The position numbers and the translations under genes were made by a program. The notes beneath the pieces are model-generated. The model made no database searches, was not told where the DNA came from, and saw nothing but the letters and a program-made list of their open reading frames with translations. Below, piece after piece: positions 1 through 12,188 of a stretch of 64,000 nt of DNA. How positions within the stretch are numbered: the stretch's first letter is position 1; every line of letters starts with the position of its first letter. This DNA is from Thereva unica (Eukaryota; Arthropoda; Insecta; Diptera; Therevidae). The DNA lies in the NCBI GenBank assembly GCA_949987705.1, contig OX465282.1, positions 93,732,070 to 93,796,069 on the forward strand, in the 5' to 3' direction.

Positions 1-563
1 TCAGCTGTAAGATTTGTTTTGCCCACTGAGACAGAAGGAAGGTGGGTGCAGGTTTTATAAGTAATGAGACAGTACTTCGTTTTGGAGGGATTGAACTTAA
101 CACGATTCTTACGGCTCCAATCAAGAATGTGTTCGATGTCCCTGTTGATAGAGTTGGACATGAGTTCACGATGGTGAAGACAAGGTCTGGCACATGCTTG
201 TCTAATATTGTCGAAAGCGTAAGAATAACGCAGGGTACTGTCATCAGCTAAACAATGTGTTGGAAGGGATTGAGAGCAGATCATTTATGAATATTAGGAA
301 AAGTGCGGGTGAAAGAATTGATCCTTGAGGAACTCCGGCTGAGATGGTGTGGGGATTAGATTCGATGCCATCCAATACTAGCTATATTGAACGGTCAGAA
401 AGGAAGCTCTTAATCCATTTTCTTAGAACTGGGTGAATACCAATAGCTTGGAGTTTTGACAACAGAGCTGGGTGCAATACTCGGTCAAAGGCTTTGGACA
501 TATCTAGAGCAGCCAGAGAAGATTCACCAAAGCGATGGATGCTTTGGTGAAGGTGGTCTGTAA
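1..563 (-). pseudogene. 3' half of a split LINE reverse transcriptase (LINE-X)
   Basis: Read on the minus strand this stretch encodes the central and thumb part of a non-LTR retrotransposon reverse transcriptase. The order is SLAALDMSKAFDRVLH (palm, first catalytic Asp), IKSFLSDRSI, SAGVPQGSILSPALFLIF, then ADDSTLRYSYAFDNI, and DIEHILDWSRKNRVKFNPSK near the left edge, where it runs out of the window. An in-frame stop follows SDRSI and the Y or F before ADD is replaced by a stop, so the copy is dead. It starts abruptly at about 563, next to the CR1-like insertion, and its missing N-terminal half lies at 4968-5795 in the same orientation. It resembles the CR1/Jockey group; the exact clade was not determined. 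Confidence 0.8.
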
Positions 564-721
564 GACATTTATTTATTTATTTATTTATTTATTATTCGTC
601 TACAGAAAAAAATCTTACAGACTACTAGCAAACAAATATGTATAATACTTTAAATATTAACTAATATGTCAACTACAAGCAATTTTTATTTTCACCATAT
701 ACATATGTAATTATGCGAAAT

Positions 722-3700
722 TTAAGTACATAAACTTATAATAATACTTTTAAATTTTTCACGTTTTTCGTGCAAATCAATGTAATTGCAGACCTCATTA
801 AACTTCCGTGAACAGTACGCAATGGGCTCGTGTTGTCCATAGGTTGTTCTATGAAAAGATACATGCAACAAATTACTACATCTAAGGGACGCACCAGGCA
901 CATAAATATTAAATAAAGTTAAAAGTTCCGGCGAACAGATTTTAAAACACAAGGCATCTCTGACAAACATAATGCTAGAAACTTTCCTTCTGGATTCCAA
1001 GGTTTGTAATCCGAGGAGCAGACATCTTGCATTATAAGAAGGCGGGCTGGAATTCCATCGGAACCTACGCAAGGCGTAACGAGTGAAAGATTTTTGAATT
1101 GATTCAATTCGATTTATATGAACGGATAAGAACGGGCAAGAAAATTCTAAAATTGAACGGACTAACGAAACGTATAATGTCTTTAACGTATAATGGTCGC
1201 GGAAATCACACGAGTTGCGTTTTATAAATCCCAGCGTTTTCCACGCTTTAGATGAGATATAATCAACATGCAAAGAACCGTCAAGCTTATTATCAAAGAC
1301 AACTCCTAGATCTTTGATGCACGAAGGATGATCAATAGTTAAATTACCAATTACATAATCAAAAGAAAGAGGATTAGCACGACGATGAAACGAAAATCTT
1401 TTACATTTACTAGGGTTCAGTACTAAATCATTTTTTGAACACCACTCTATGAGCTTATTTAGATCAGATTGAAGGTTTAAGCAATCACGATAATCTTGAG
1501 CAGAGACAGGGCCGGCGCGACCGTATTTGGCGCCCTAGGCGAGGAGAATTATTAGCGCCCTTTGCTATGGACCATGGTACTTGAGAGTGCGGCGGTGACG
1601 AGCGCGCGCTCAACAGTCAACACAATTTTTTAAGAATTGTCCAAAAAAATAACTCGTAAATATTGTATCCATTCACGAAGTGACCAGTAAAGAAAAAAGT
1701 TGACCCAGTTTAATTAATTTTGGACCTCATAAATTCTATTTTATTACGCCTTCAAAATTGTTAAAAGAATCAGTAAATAAAAAAAATTTCCACTTTTCTC
1801 TGTTTCTCTTTTTTTGCTCTTCATAAATTTTGTTAAAAACTGAAAGCCGGAAATCTGGCGCTCCCCAAAAATCGGCGCCCTAGGCGACCGCCTAGTTCGC
1901 CTTAATGGTAGCGCCGGCCCTGAGCAGAGATGAAAAGCTTCAGGTCGTCGGCATACAAAAGACATTGGGAAAAGGAAAAAAATTTAACTATGTCATTAAT
2001 GTAAATTAAAAATAGAAGTGGTCATAAATGGCTACCTTGAGGAACTCCGGAAACAACAGTAAACGTACGGGATGTAAATGAATCAATCAATACACATTGT
2101 TTTCTATCAGAAAGGTAAAATCGATCCACCTAAATAATGATGAGTGAAAACCAAAATTCCGAAGCTTATGTTTAAGCAAAGCCAAATTAACTCGATCAAA
2201 TGCTTTGACAAAATCAGTATAAATGACATCTACTTGGGCGCCACTCTCAATTTCTCTGATGGCAAAATGTTTAAAAAGAGTCAAGTTCGTAGAAGTTGAT
2301 TTACCTGATATAAACCCATGCTGCTGCGGGCAAATCTCTTCCTTTATGTAAAAATAAAGTTTGTCTTTGACTAAACCTTCAAAACATTTAGGTACTGGTA
2401 ACTGCTTCACTATCGCTCTATAGTTGTCAATCAAATTTCGAGGGCCTGCCTTATAGAGGGGTTTAACAAATGAAAATTTCCACTGATCTAAGAAATAACC
2501 CAATTTCAAGGAAAGATTAAAAATTATTGTTAACGCTGGAGCTAATGAATGACTACAATTTCGCAAAAAATAATTAGATATCATATCATACCCATAGAAT
2601 GTGTCCCCGTTTAAGGATCGCAAACAAAAGTCAACTTCATCGGCCTTAAGGGATAACCAACCCAAATCAACTGTAGAGTTCAGATTATTGAACACGGAAC
2701 CTCCCGGATGAGAAGAACTAGTACAATAATTAGACTCAAAAAAATCAGCAAATAAATCACAGCTTTCCTGCAAATTCGAGGAAGACCGATTATTAAATAC
2801 CATATGTGAGGGAAAATCAGAAGAAGAGCGCTTCTTATTGATAAAGTGCCAAAACGCTTTACAATTATGTTTTATATTTGCTTCAGTCGCCCAAATATAT
2901 TGCCTAAATAAATATCTATGAATGAAATCATACTCGCGCTGGAATCGCTTAAAATTAGAGTTAAATAAGATATTGGCTGGATTAGCTTTTACCAATTTAT
3001 GTGCTTTGTTTTTAGCATTTGTTAGCCTCAACAGACCACGTTTAAACCATGGCGGATGAGTAAACACTTTTTTTCTTACCATTGGTATGTATCTGTTAAT
3101 TCCAGTCTGAACTACATTTAAAAATTTAGAATAAATTAGGTTTAAGTCATTAGAGTTAACTACGAGATCGTTATACCATTGAACGGACATAAAATAATCA
3201 TTAAGTTTCGCATAATTACCATTAGGAAAATCAATTACATAAGTATTAGTCTCTATAGAATTGGTAAAGCTTAGAACATTTAAATCAACAATAATAGGTT
3301 TATGGTGAAAGTCAGGTTTAGAAAGAGGGCAAAAAACTTCTTCAACATTAAAAATTAAATCTGCACTTAAGAATACTAAATCTAAAATCCTACCTAACAC
3401 GTTGCACAAATGATTAATTTGATTCAAATTGCAACCAAGAAATGAATCCACTATAATACTTTCACATTTTGATGTAACATTAGTGGGAATAAGACATTTA
3501 TCCTCCTCAGACCAAATCCAGTGGATATTCGGCAAGTTGAAATCGCCCAAACAGCACAAAAAATTATTTACATCTGTGCATCCTGCAAATAGTCCCAGTA
3601 TGTTGTTAGAGTGCATCTCATATAACGTAGAATTGCTAGCTGGTGGTATGTAGCTAACGCAGATGATTATATTCACCGCCCCATCTAAAATAACTTTAAC

Positions 3701-4020
3701 TGCAACCTGTTCAATCAAACCATCCTCAAGACCAAGAGTCATTCGTTGAGAGTTGAATGACGATTTGACAGCTATCAGAACTCCGCCACCACGGGATAGT
3801 CCAGTGGCTAAATCGCATCTATCCTTGCGATAAACAATAAATTTCTTCTCATCAAAGAATTCTGATGATAAAATGTCTCTAGTAAGCCAGGTTTCTGTCA
3901 AAACAATAGCATCATAATCACATTCACAGATGGCCAGAAAAATGTCATGAACCTTTGAACGCATGCCACGAATATTCTGATAGTAGAAATTAAAAGAAAT
4001 TTTGTCGGCAGTTTTACCAA
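722..4020 (-). pseudogene. CR1-A ORF2: endonuclease plus reverse transcriptase, broken
   Basis: ORF2 reads from right to left. The longest open piece (2087-3964, 625 aa) starts with an apurinic-type endonuclease: MRSKVHDIFLAI, TETWLTRD, then CLGDFNLPNIHW and KPDFHHKPIIVDL. It continues into RT: YGYDMISNYFL, LIDNYRAIVKQL, PQQHGFISGKSTS, VIYTDFVKAFDRVN. The true start is probably upstream of this Met, because the frame is open through FYYQNIRG and overlaps the end of ORF1. Near 2110 a one-base change shifts the frame. The next piece has SGVPQGSHL, a stop (Gly to stop is likely), PLLFLIYINDI and LLYADDLKLF. The MITE at 1507-1922 then interrupts it, and the C-terminal part (722-1500) carries CIKDLGVVFDNKL and SLVRSILEFSCP. 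The reading was made by eye from translated frames; domain identity is secure, function is lost. Confidence 0.82.
1507..1922. mobile_element. hAT-type MITE with 8-bp target duplication
   Basis: The 416-bp element has 12-bp terminal inverted repeats, CAGGGCCGGCGC at the left and GCGCCGGCCCTG at the right. It is flanked by a perfect 8-bp direct repeat AGCAGAGA (1499-1506 and 1923-1930). Subterminal GGCGCCCTAGGCGA motifs also occur in inverted orientation near both ends. An 8-bp duplication with CAG-type termini is typical of the hAT superfamily. No transposase is encoded. It splits the CR1-A ORF2 just after the YADD motif: removing it and one repeat restores continuity of the interrupted RT reading (ISA-QDYRDCLNL), so it inserted after CR1-A. 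Confidence 0.93.
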
Positions 4021-4023
4021 GCG

Positions 4024-4905
4024 CTATTCCACGGTGGTAGGGCGAATGTTCCCATCGTTTTTTGACAAATGTTTAAATGTGCGAACCTGTATGCCTTCTG
4101 GCCAATACGCAGGGTTTAAACTTTTCTTCAGTAAATAATCAGGAATACCAATTTTGAAGTTCACAAACTTCAAAGAAGATTTATCGGCATCCTTTTTAAT
4201 GAGTGGGTAGCAAACTACAGAATCAATGTGTACACCAAGTTTGGAAGCAACATAACTTCTAATTACACTTGAAGAAGTTTCGGAGCTAAAACGGGAAACA
4301 TGCAACCATTTTTTCTTATTTATCACATTAAAGTCCGCAAAATTAGTATCATTGCCAATAATCTTCTTCTCCTTACGGACTTTTTTACGTGAGACTGTAG
4401 TCCACAATTCTTCGCTGTTAGCGGCGGCGTTAACATACACGGTTGGAGCAATAACTGGGGATGAATCATTCTCTATTTGCTGTTGAGCATTAGGCGTAAT
4501 GGAAACATCAGACTCAACTGACACAACGGATTCTGCAACCGTTGCTTCTGTGATACTTCTGTCTGGGACTTCTGTTGAAGGTTGAAGCGAGACTTTCGTT
4601 TTAACAGCCTTCACCGGTTGTGCACAAATTTTTTTGGAGGAAGTTTTTAAGCTAAGAACATCCTCCTGCAACTTCTTAATTTCCTTAGTGAGTATACACA
4701 GTCTGGAAGACAGAACACCACCAAACAAATCCTTGCAGGAATTGCACTGCCACACCAGATTTTCGCATGACTTTAAAGCAGCAGCAGTATTATCACTGAT
4801 ACCGGCGCAACGTTTATGGAATTTTCGTTCGCAAACAAAGCACGAATAAACACCGTCTGCGAATAATTGCTTAGCGCATTTAAAACAATTTTCACTAGGG
4901 TTCAT
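4024..4905 (-). CDS. CR1-A ORF1, PHD-type zinc finger protein (293 aa)
   Basis: This is the ORF1 of the CR1-A retrotransposon, open from its Met to its stop. The N-terminus has a PHD-like cysteine pattern: C7-x2-C10-x11-C22-x2-C25-x4-H30-x2-C33, then W52-x-C54-x2-C57, with the usual aromatic residue two positions before the last cysteine pair. After a Ser/Thr-rich, low-complexity middle (about 90-170) comes a basic stretch TVSRKKVRKEKK (about 180-195) and a conserved-looking C-terminal part, SKLGVHIDSVVCYPLIK and VRTFKHLS. ORF1 proteins of CR1-type LINEs commonly carry such esterase/PHD-type modules and bind the element RNA; here the RNA role is inferred from the family. The ORF2 frame overlaps its end by a few codons. 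It is the one intact frame in a damaged element. Confidence 0.8.
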   Translation of the reverse strand: MNPSENCFKCAKQLFADGVYSCFVCERKFHKRCAGISDNTAAALKSCENLVWQCNSCKDLFGGVLSSRLCILTKEIKKLQEDVLSLKTSSKKICAQPVKAVKTKVSLQPSTEVPDRSITEATVAESVVSVESDVSITPNAQQQIENDSSPVIAPTVYVNAAANSEELWTTVSRKKVRKEKKIIGNDTNFADFNVINKKKWLHVSRFSSETSSSVIRSYVASKLGVHIDSVVCYPLIKKDADKSSLKFVNFKIGIPDYLLKKSLNPAYWPEGIQVRTFKHLSKNDGNIRPTTVE

Positions 4906-4967
4906 GTTCGAAGTGAAAAATAAATAACCGATCGCTATAATACGCAGAGTTAAACAACGTGATGTAA

Positions 4968-5795
4968 CTTGACCAAGGCCAATACAAGGAGGTTGCCAGT
5001 AGATCTTTTGGATCTAAAGCCGTACTGTCTGTCATGAATAATTTTGTTGGTTTCCAGATATGCCATTAGTTTTTTGTTGATTAGGGTCTCCATGACTTTG
5101 GAGAGAACAGAAGTAATTGCTATTGGGCGGTAGTTTAGGGGAGAGTCTGGATAGACTCCGGAGAAGTAAGACAGGGCAAAAAGTTTGCGCAGAGGTTTAG
5201 CCAAAGGTGATGCACATTTATTGAGAACTATAGGGGGTATTTTATCGGGGCCAGGGGATTTATTGACGTCAAGCTCTTTGAGACATCGATATACATCTCG
5301 AGTCCTGAAAAAACACCGTACATTGAATGAGCTGTTCGCTCGTGGGAGGGAGGTTGTATAGCACCATCGGGTAGAGAAGAATTTGAGGCGAACAGAGATG
5401 CTAATAAATCGGCCTTGGAATTGCTTTCTGTTATCACCTCATCATTGTGAATGAACGGAGGTGTTGTGGAGGAGGTAAAATTCTTCTCGATGGAAGTTAC
5501 CAAGGACCAGAAATTTTTACTGCCGGTGGTAGTATTGAGTAACTTACTTCTCAACCTGTCATCAAAAGATGATTTGACTTTCCTGATGATGGGGGCACAG
5601 GAGTTTCTTAACCTAATATACTCGCGTCGAAGTGACTCGCTCGGGGATCGCCTGTACGCTCTGAAGGCGGCTTCTTTTAATTTTATTGTGCTTAGATCCA
5701 TTACTACGTTGTTTTTATAGCTCTTACGAGATACTTTTTTCCTGCTGGCCTTCTTCACTCTGGCGTTTGGAGGGACAGGATTTTTGAGAGCGCTT
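4968..5795 (-). pseudogene. 5' half of split LINE-X: linker and fingers of RT
   Basis: On the minus strand this carries the region between endonuclease and RT (5228-5758, AAFRAYRRSPSESLRREY, then GSKNFWSLVTSIEKNF) and the RT fingers (VNKSPGPDKIPPIVLNKC, SPLNYRPIAITSVLSKVMET, RQYGFRSKRSTGNLLVLAL). A frameshift around 5290-5310 separates the two pieces. The reading stops at the CR1-A 5' end. The next expected RT segment, LTDHLHQSIHRFGES-SLAALDMSKAFDR, is found across the insertion at 361-563, so the two parts are one older element. The endonuclease domain is absent; the copy ends near 5795 in unrelated LINE debris. Confidence 0.8.
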
Positions 5796-6500
5796 GTTCA
5801 GGCATTCTAATTACATATCCTATCCAGCGTGGGAGTGAGATCTTGATGCTTTTGGTAATGCCAAGTTATTTGTGGCAGTGTACAGTGGCATAGCTTGTAT
5901 TTCTGCTGCCCGGAGCGCCTCTAAATTTATCGCCCCCTATTTTCGTAACTAAGCAAAATAATCGTTGTTACTATTTCAAAATTATTAAAACACGCTGGAA
6001 CTCGTTGGTACTCAACAACGTTATACCGCGATAATTAGTACCCGAAAGGTGGCGGCGGTCTATCAACACATGGTCTATTTGGTTGCGAGTGGCTCCATCA
6101 GGAGACACCCAGGTGGCTTTATGGATATCTTTACGCGCAAATCTAGTACTTGCAACGACCAAGTTCTTACTTGCTGCCATCTCTACAACTCGCTGTCCAT
6201 TGTCATTAATGTTTTCATGCAAGCTGTGATTGCCGATATATAGCCTGTATATGGGCTCCCGGCCTACTTTGGCGTTCAGATCTCCCAGTATAATTTTTAC
6301 ATCATTCCTGGGGCAGGGACTAAGTTCTCGTTCAACTAATTTGAAGAATTCTTGATTCCTATTCCTTCGTTGATTCCCATTGACTGTGCATTATTGCTGC
6401 TTTCTTGAGGCTCCTGTGCGAATGAACCATTCAAGGCGGCGAATAAGTAATCTTTCCAGTCAAGGGCCCATACAAATATCTCGCACGTGGGGCCAAAATA
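5796..6500 (-). pseudogene. Rearranged LINE debris including an RTE-like endonuclease
   Basis: Several minus-strand LINE pieces lie here out of order. At 5800-5880 is a C-terminal motif PRWIGYVIRMPEQ. From about 6390 down to 6020 is an open endonuclease segment: VKIILGDLNAKVGRE, ENINDNGQRVVEMAASKN, then KATWVSPDGATRNQIDHVLI. It is then joined directly to NYRGITLLST, an RT motif that normally lies several hundred residues later, so there is an internal deletion. At about 6385-6480 is a segment nearly matching 27190-27275 of the RTE-like element (DYLFAALNGSFAQEPQE against DYFFAALNGSLAQEPQE). No functional gene remains. Confidence 0.65.
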
Positions 6501-9500
6501 CCCTGACAAAACCTATGATATAATAAAACACCATTTTAACTCTTTAAACTGAAGCTAGACTTTTAAATACAAATTGGAATTCAGGGTGTGTGGAATTTGA
6601 AGTTGGTAATGCGTATTTAACAGAAAAAAACGACGTATTAAAAGTGTATTTGTAACTTTATTTCTTCTTTGTTTTATTTTCTGTTATAAAGTTTTATATA
6701 TCATTGTATCATGTATATATAATTTGAAATGTAAATTAGGGTGTTTACTTCAACAGCAAACACAACAATTATAAATTCATTTAGGTATCAATATGTTTTT
6801 TTTATTTATAATTCAATAATTCATAATATATATATATATTTTTTTTTACTTTACTTTTCATATATAATCATATATTAAAAATAAAAAGATATATTTTGTT
6901 TTTTTTTCTTTACTTAGCTGGTATATTGTTTTTTTTATTTTTTTTCTTCATTTACTTTTTACTAAATCATTTTCAAGTTTTTTTTTCTTGTCTATCACTA
7001 TAATTAAATATATATAATTTTTATTTATTTACTTATATTAATATATATATTTATACGTTTTGTTTTTCTTTTATATAATTCTATTGTTGTTGTTCCCCGT
7101 TCAAATAACGGCCCTAATTCACGTTAATAAATAATAAAATGGCAAGTTTTCACTTAAAATCTAAGGTAAATTTTTGACACGGTTTATTGTTTAGTATCAT
7201 TTTCTTTATTTTTTTTTGCTTTACTTTCATTTTTTTCTTCAATTTAAATAATTTAATATTTTTTGTTTTAATTTATTTTAATTTTTTATTTTTTAAATCA
7301 ATATTTTTTTTTTACCAGAATATATATTTATATAATTTTTATAATAATAATAATTAATAATAATAATTAATAATGTTTTTTTTATATTTTTTTTTATAAT
7401 TTATAATTTTTTTTGAGTAATTTTTTTTACTTTAACAAATATCCCTTGCTCTGTTTATATGTGTGTGTTTATATTTTTATACAAATTTATTTTTTTGTTT
7501 TTTTTTTATTTTTTTTAATTTTAGACCTACTCAATATTTTTTGGGTTTTTTTTGGATACCTGCTTCTTTTCTTGGATAAAAATTTGAAGTTCCTTTTTTA
7601 TTTTGTGTTTTTTTTTTTGTAAATGTATTTTTTTTTAAGTTATAGAAAATGTAATTGAATATTTTTTTTTGTTAATTAAAATGAATTAAGTTTGAAATCC
7701 GCAAAAATCATGCTTTGTTTGATTTTTTTTGGTAAATATTAAATTTTGGTTTGTTGTTTTAAAAATTGTCAAAATGTTTTGGTGAAGATAATAAAGTGGC
7801 TACAAACTTAGTGATAAATTTATATATTTATATATAATATTTTGTTTTAAATAGTTTTGTATAAATAGAATCATTATTTTTTAAACTACTATTTGTCGTT
7901 TAAGGTTTTTTTTATACTTGCAATTCTGGTAGGGTAAGAAAGTTTATAACATTATAGTAGTGTGTGTGTGTCTACATTTCAGAACAAAATGAAAATAAAA
8001 ATTAATAATTAAATTAATAAATTAAAATTCAAGAATAGTAATTAAAGATTATTAATTAAAGAAAAAAATATTTATAGGAGAATATTTTTTTTTGTTTTGT
8101 TGATTTTTCTAATTTTGCAATTGATAAGCATTATTTGCTTCATTCGTTTTGCAATGAATATAAATATTTGCCTGATATGATTAAGTTAATTTTGTTTTTT
8201 TTTTCCTTTTTCCTTTAATGTTTTTTTACACTTGTAGCTGTTTTTTTGTATGTTTTTAAATACTTTGCTTTTTTTATTTATTTATTAATATATATATATT
8301 TTGTTGCGTGTGTAAAGTGGTTGTGTATAGTTAATTTCATTGAAATTACTTATTTAAAATTAATTTCTAAGTTTATTGAAATATGCTTCATTTTGCATAT
8401 GTTTTATTTATTTATATAATCTATTTCATTACAATAATTTGTAGGTTTTATGAATGGCTTTGTGTTGTTGTTGCTGTTTTTAAAGTCATCCTTTTTTTAT
8501 CTATATATATATATTTAAATATATACTTTAAAAAATTTCAAATGTATAATGATTAATACTGTTGTACTTAAAATTTAGTTTTTTTTCTTCTCATTATACG
8601 ATCAAGAGTGTCTAAATGTGGTAGTATAAGTATTTGTTTGTTTTTTTTCATAATGTAATGTAATTGTATGTATATATTGTATAAATTCACTTCAGTTTTT
8701 TTTTTCTTCAAAATGTTTTATTTTTGTTTTCTTCAGTTTATATTATAATTATTTATATATATTTTGTTTTTTTTGTATTGAATTGTTTATACATATTTTG
8801 TTTTTGTTTTATAAACCACAGCAGGAATCGATTTTTTTTTGAGATTTTATTTTGTTATAAAATAAATTAAATATAATTGATATTTGAATTTTATTTTCTT
8901 ACAATTTATATAAATATTTATCAAGACTGCATAAAACTGAAAACTATAGAATGGAATTTTGATTAGTTTAATTACTATCTTCTAACAAAAATTATTTTTT
9001 TTTATTTCGTTTTCCTTTTTTTGTTTTTGATTCTTATTTATCTTCGAATTAATAATAATATATAATGTCAGTGTATTATTAAATTTTTGTAATATTTGTA
9101 GTATATCATCATTAAATTGTTTTTTATTATTTTTCAATAGGTTTTTGTTTCCCTGCCCAGGTTTTAAAATGTATTTTATTTAAATTTGTTTTTTTTTTTA
9201 AATTGTTTTTTATTTATTTATTTTGAAACCTTTACTAAATTTTATTTAGAATTACATTATTGTGTGATTTATTTTTATTTTATTTTTTCATTTTCTTTTC
9301 CTAAATTTAACTATTAAGTTTTGTTTTCATTTTGAATATATGTATGTATAATATATACGTTCTTTTACACTGTTTGCCTTACTAGTTGAGTCCGGGAAAG
9401 GATTGTTATGTTTTATTTTTTTTATATATTTTTTTTATATCATTTATTCATCATCATTTTCAAAAAAAATGTTTTTTTATTTTAGCCTTGTTTAAATACC

Positions 9501-10629
9501 TGTAAATCCAATAATTTTCTCTACAACATGCAAATCCTCAATAATAGTCTTCTTCCTTAAAGCAAGCAGTGTTCGTATTTATCATAATTTCTTTAAATTT
9601 AAATAATTAATGGCTTTGTTTTTATTTTATTTTTGTTTCATTTTGGTTCTACTCATTTATTTTTTTATTTTTATTTTCAATTCTATCCTATATTGATTTT
9701 TTTTATAATAATAATAACTTTCTTTGTATTTTTTTTGTTTTATATATTTATGTAAAGTTATGCATATTATGGATGTAGTAGCAAATATATAGATAATTAG
9801 TAGTGAAAAATTATCTTTTCAATTAGATTATATATGTGTTTGGTGGTTCGAACAGTCCTTTTGGATAACGTTGTTTTTTTTTTTTTAAAACAAAATCAAA
9901 ATTTCTTATTGAAATATACAAATCAAATTTTCTTTGCTATGCATCATTTACAGCCTACGTTCTTAAAATTACATTATTTTTGTTTTGTGGTTTTTTTTTT
10001 ATTTATATTTAATTATTAATTTATTTTACAAACAAACTTGTTTGTTTTTTGTTTACTAGATTTAAAGATACTTTCTTTCTGTTAAAAAAATCTTTAAAGT
10101 AAATATTAAATATATACTTACTTACTTTTCTATGTGCAGTTATTTTCTGTTTTGTTTTATATTTCTAAAAAAATTTGTTCCTTTTTACATTTGCCATTGA
10201 AATTTTAATTAATAATTCGAAAGGTATTTCAAGTGTAATTTGTTTTTAAATACATGCTTAAAAAATGCTGCAATTAACAAAAATTGGTTCACAATTAACC
10301 AAAATTAGCCAAAAAACTATAATCGTAATTTTTTATTCATTTATTCTCTGATATTGAGATTTGCGCATATAGCTCTTCACTCTTATACTTATTACCTATA
10401 TATAGTAATAATCTGCAAAACAATCCAGTCATTGTTTCAATCCATATTTTGTATTTAAAACCTGACAATAAGGTGCGAGCGAACAAGGACTTTTGTTATA
10501 ACAAAATATTATGCTTTTTGACCTTAAAATGGATTATATATAAATTATATATTTGAAAAAAGATAATTTAAATTTAAAGATAATTGCGGTTCAATACAAT
10601 ACACCAGTGGAATATTTTACTCATATTAT
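6501..10629. other. AT-rich, T-biased gene-free island A
   Basis: About 4 kb of very AT-rich sequence with many T runs of 8-12 nt on the + strand and few A runs of that length. It contains short microsatellites (TA-rich runs near 6825, a short TG run near 7963, ATT/AAT runs near 7345). I see no supported ORF, domain, transposon terminus or RNA gene; the small ORFs here are low-complexity Phe/Leu/Tyr strings. It may be ancestral downstream or 3' UTR sequence of the minus-strand bruno-3 gene, but that is an inference. Confidence 0.6.
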
Positions 10630-11001
10630 CCGCGTTTTTTTAATGAACTATATAGTTCTTTCAACGAGTTCATTAAAAAAAGACAAGGGAAATTTTATGA
10701 AGCGCCATCTTTAGTGCCTAAATGTATCAAAATTAAACGGTTAGTTGTTAGTTGACAACTGTTACACAAAATCCCCTCTAAAAAATAATAAATAAGTTTC
10801 TAAAAAATCAGTTACTTGTATAAATTTGCTTTCGTCACTTCCATGTTGTTTTTATTTTTGAACAGCATTTTTCCGACCGCCTAAAAGTATGCAACATTCC
10901 GAAAAGGATGTGAAATTTTGAAATTTCCCAAAACCTCAATAGAGGCCCCCATAAAATATTTATATGGGGAAGAATTGTATAGTTCATTAAAAAAAATACG
11001 G
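10630..11001. mobile_element. MITE-like element with ~28-bp inverted termini
   Basis: The left end carries TTTTTTTAATGAACTATATA and the right end its imperfect complement TATAGTTCATTAAAAAAAAT, giving about 28 bp of inverted terminal repeat and a 372-bp element. Near the left end a second local inverted pair (TAATGAACT and AGTTCATTA) forms a small hairpin. No ORF and no clear target duplication were seen, so the family is open. Confidence 0.6.
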
Positions 11002-11390
11002 CTATTGTAAATAAATCTGGGTTATTTGTCCAGGAATTTTCGTAATAGAATTTTCGTTTCTAAGAAGAAAGATTTCTATCTTTGGTAGAAAGATATATAA
11101 ATTTTGTTATAAGTGCAAAATATTTTGCTCTATTCAAATTTTAATACAATACAATTTACTCACCATGAACCAGCATATTATTTAATAAAGAAATTATAAT
11201 ATTACTATCCTTTTTGATGCATTTATCAGGGCTTGATTAATCCTGAAATAAAATTAGTCAGATATACAGCAAAACCTACATATTTCTATTGAATATATAA
11301 AGGACTGGGAGTTCTCAGGTTTTACACTATATACGAAAGCATATATACTTATCTTAGCCTGTATGTTAAATTTTCTTCAATGTTAAGTAA

Positions 11391-11738
11391 AGCCTGTCTC
11401 ACACGATGGTACTTTCCGATCGTACTTCGCTGCGTTGAAGTACGTTCCGTGATATCCCCTGTGCGATGTTGGCCGCATACAATGTGGCTTGCTTGCCTGG
11501 GGTTTGAAAGTTTTTGAATAATGACAACCTTTCATAATTAATTTAAATAATTATAAACATTCAAACCTTTAGGACAGCCCTCTTATTCAACGGCATCGTT
11601 CAGAGTGCGACTCCCCATTGTCATTTTTTTTCTACTCTTCGGATAGTTAGGACTGTTTTACAAAAAATACGACATTCAAGAAATACGACACACCGTATTA
11701 ACCGCCAAGTATACAAGTATCATCGTGTGAAGCTGGCC
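11391..11738. mobile_element. PIF/Harbinger-like MITE with TAA target duplication
   Basis: The 348-bp element has inverted ends AGCCTGTCTCACACGATGG at the left and CATCGTGTGAAGCTGGCC at the right. The complement of the right end shares CACACGATG and GTACTT/ATACTT with the left. TAA flanks both ends (11388-11390 and 11739-11741). A 3-bp TAA duplication is characteristic of PIF/Harbinger. There is no transposase; it is non-autonomous. Confidence 0.8.
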
Positions 11739-11741
11739 TAA

Positions 11742-12188
11742 GTTTACTCCTTTTCAGTATCCTTCACGCTTTATTACAATAACTCATTTATTTCATACAT
11801 TATTATAGTGAAGTTTATAAGTTTGTCCATTGGGCCGTAGTATTAGAAAATAAAAAAGGAAATATTGGATTTTCTTCTGGCTTAATATTTTTTTACACTT
11901 GTTGAATACCCCTTGCACTTTTCCCTACTGTTTCTTGAGGTATAATGAACAAAGATTTTTTAACACAATCACAAAACATCACTTTATCACATACACACAC
12001 ACTCACGCTAATCACTATTACACAATATTACCTAGTTTATAGCTTCTCCAAAAATAATTCGAATTATGGATCTATACAACATTTTTTCTCGTATAAACGG
12101 GGTAATTCAAAGTATGGCTTAAATCTAAAGTTTTCGGTTTAAGCTTGATTTAAATCAAAGTTATAAGAATGCATTTGTGAGAATCTTC
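11742..12188. other. Unassigned interval
   Basis: AT-rich sequence with a short run of CA/CT dinucleotides near 11990-12008. No gene, terminus or conserved motif was recognised. Confidence 0.4.

Larger units (their letters stand above)
564..4962 (-). mobile_element. Nearly full-length CR1-like LINE (CR1-A), minus strand
   Basis: This is a two-ORF non-LTR retrotransposon. Its 3' end at the left is an ATTT-repeat tail (about 568-594), followed inwards by the C-terminal RT part, the RT core, the endonuclease and the zinc-finger ORF1 (4024-4905). It sits inside LINE-X, whose halves flank it in matching orientation. A 5-bp repeat TGTAA at 559-563 and 4963-4967 is a candidate target-site duplication, although joining there shifts the LINE-X frame by one, so it is not proven. 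The element is inactive: a frameshift near 2110, an in-frame stop in the VPQGSHL motif near 2028, and a hAT-type MITE inserted at 1507-1922. The CR1 assignment rests on the PHD-type ORF1 and the SGVPQGSHL, YADD and KDLGVVFD motifs. Confidence 0.8.

Noticed and set aside
5880..5945. Possible second hAT end (GCCCGGAGCGCC)
   Set aside because: It has only faint likeness to the GGCGCC termini of the MITE at 1507, with no paired end and no duplication.
7413..10019. Short ORFs in AT-rich island A
   Set aside because: They translate to Phe/Leu/Tyr/Ile strings caused by T runs, with no domain or start context.
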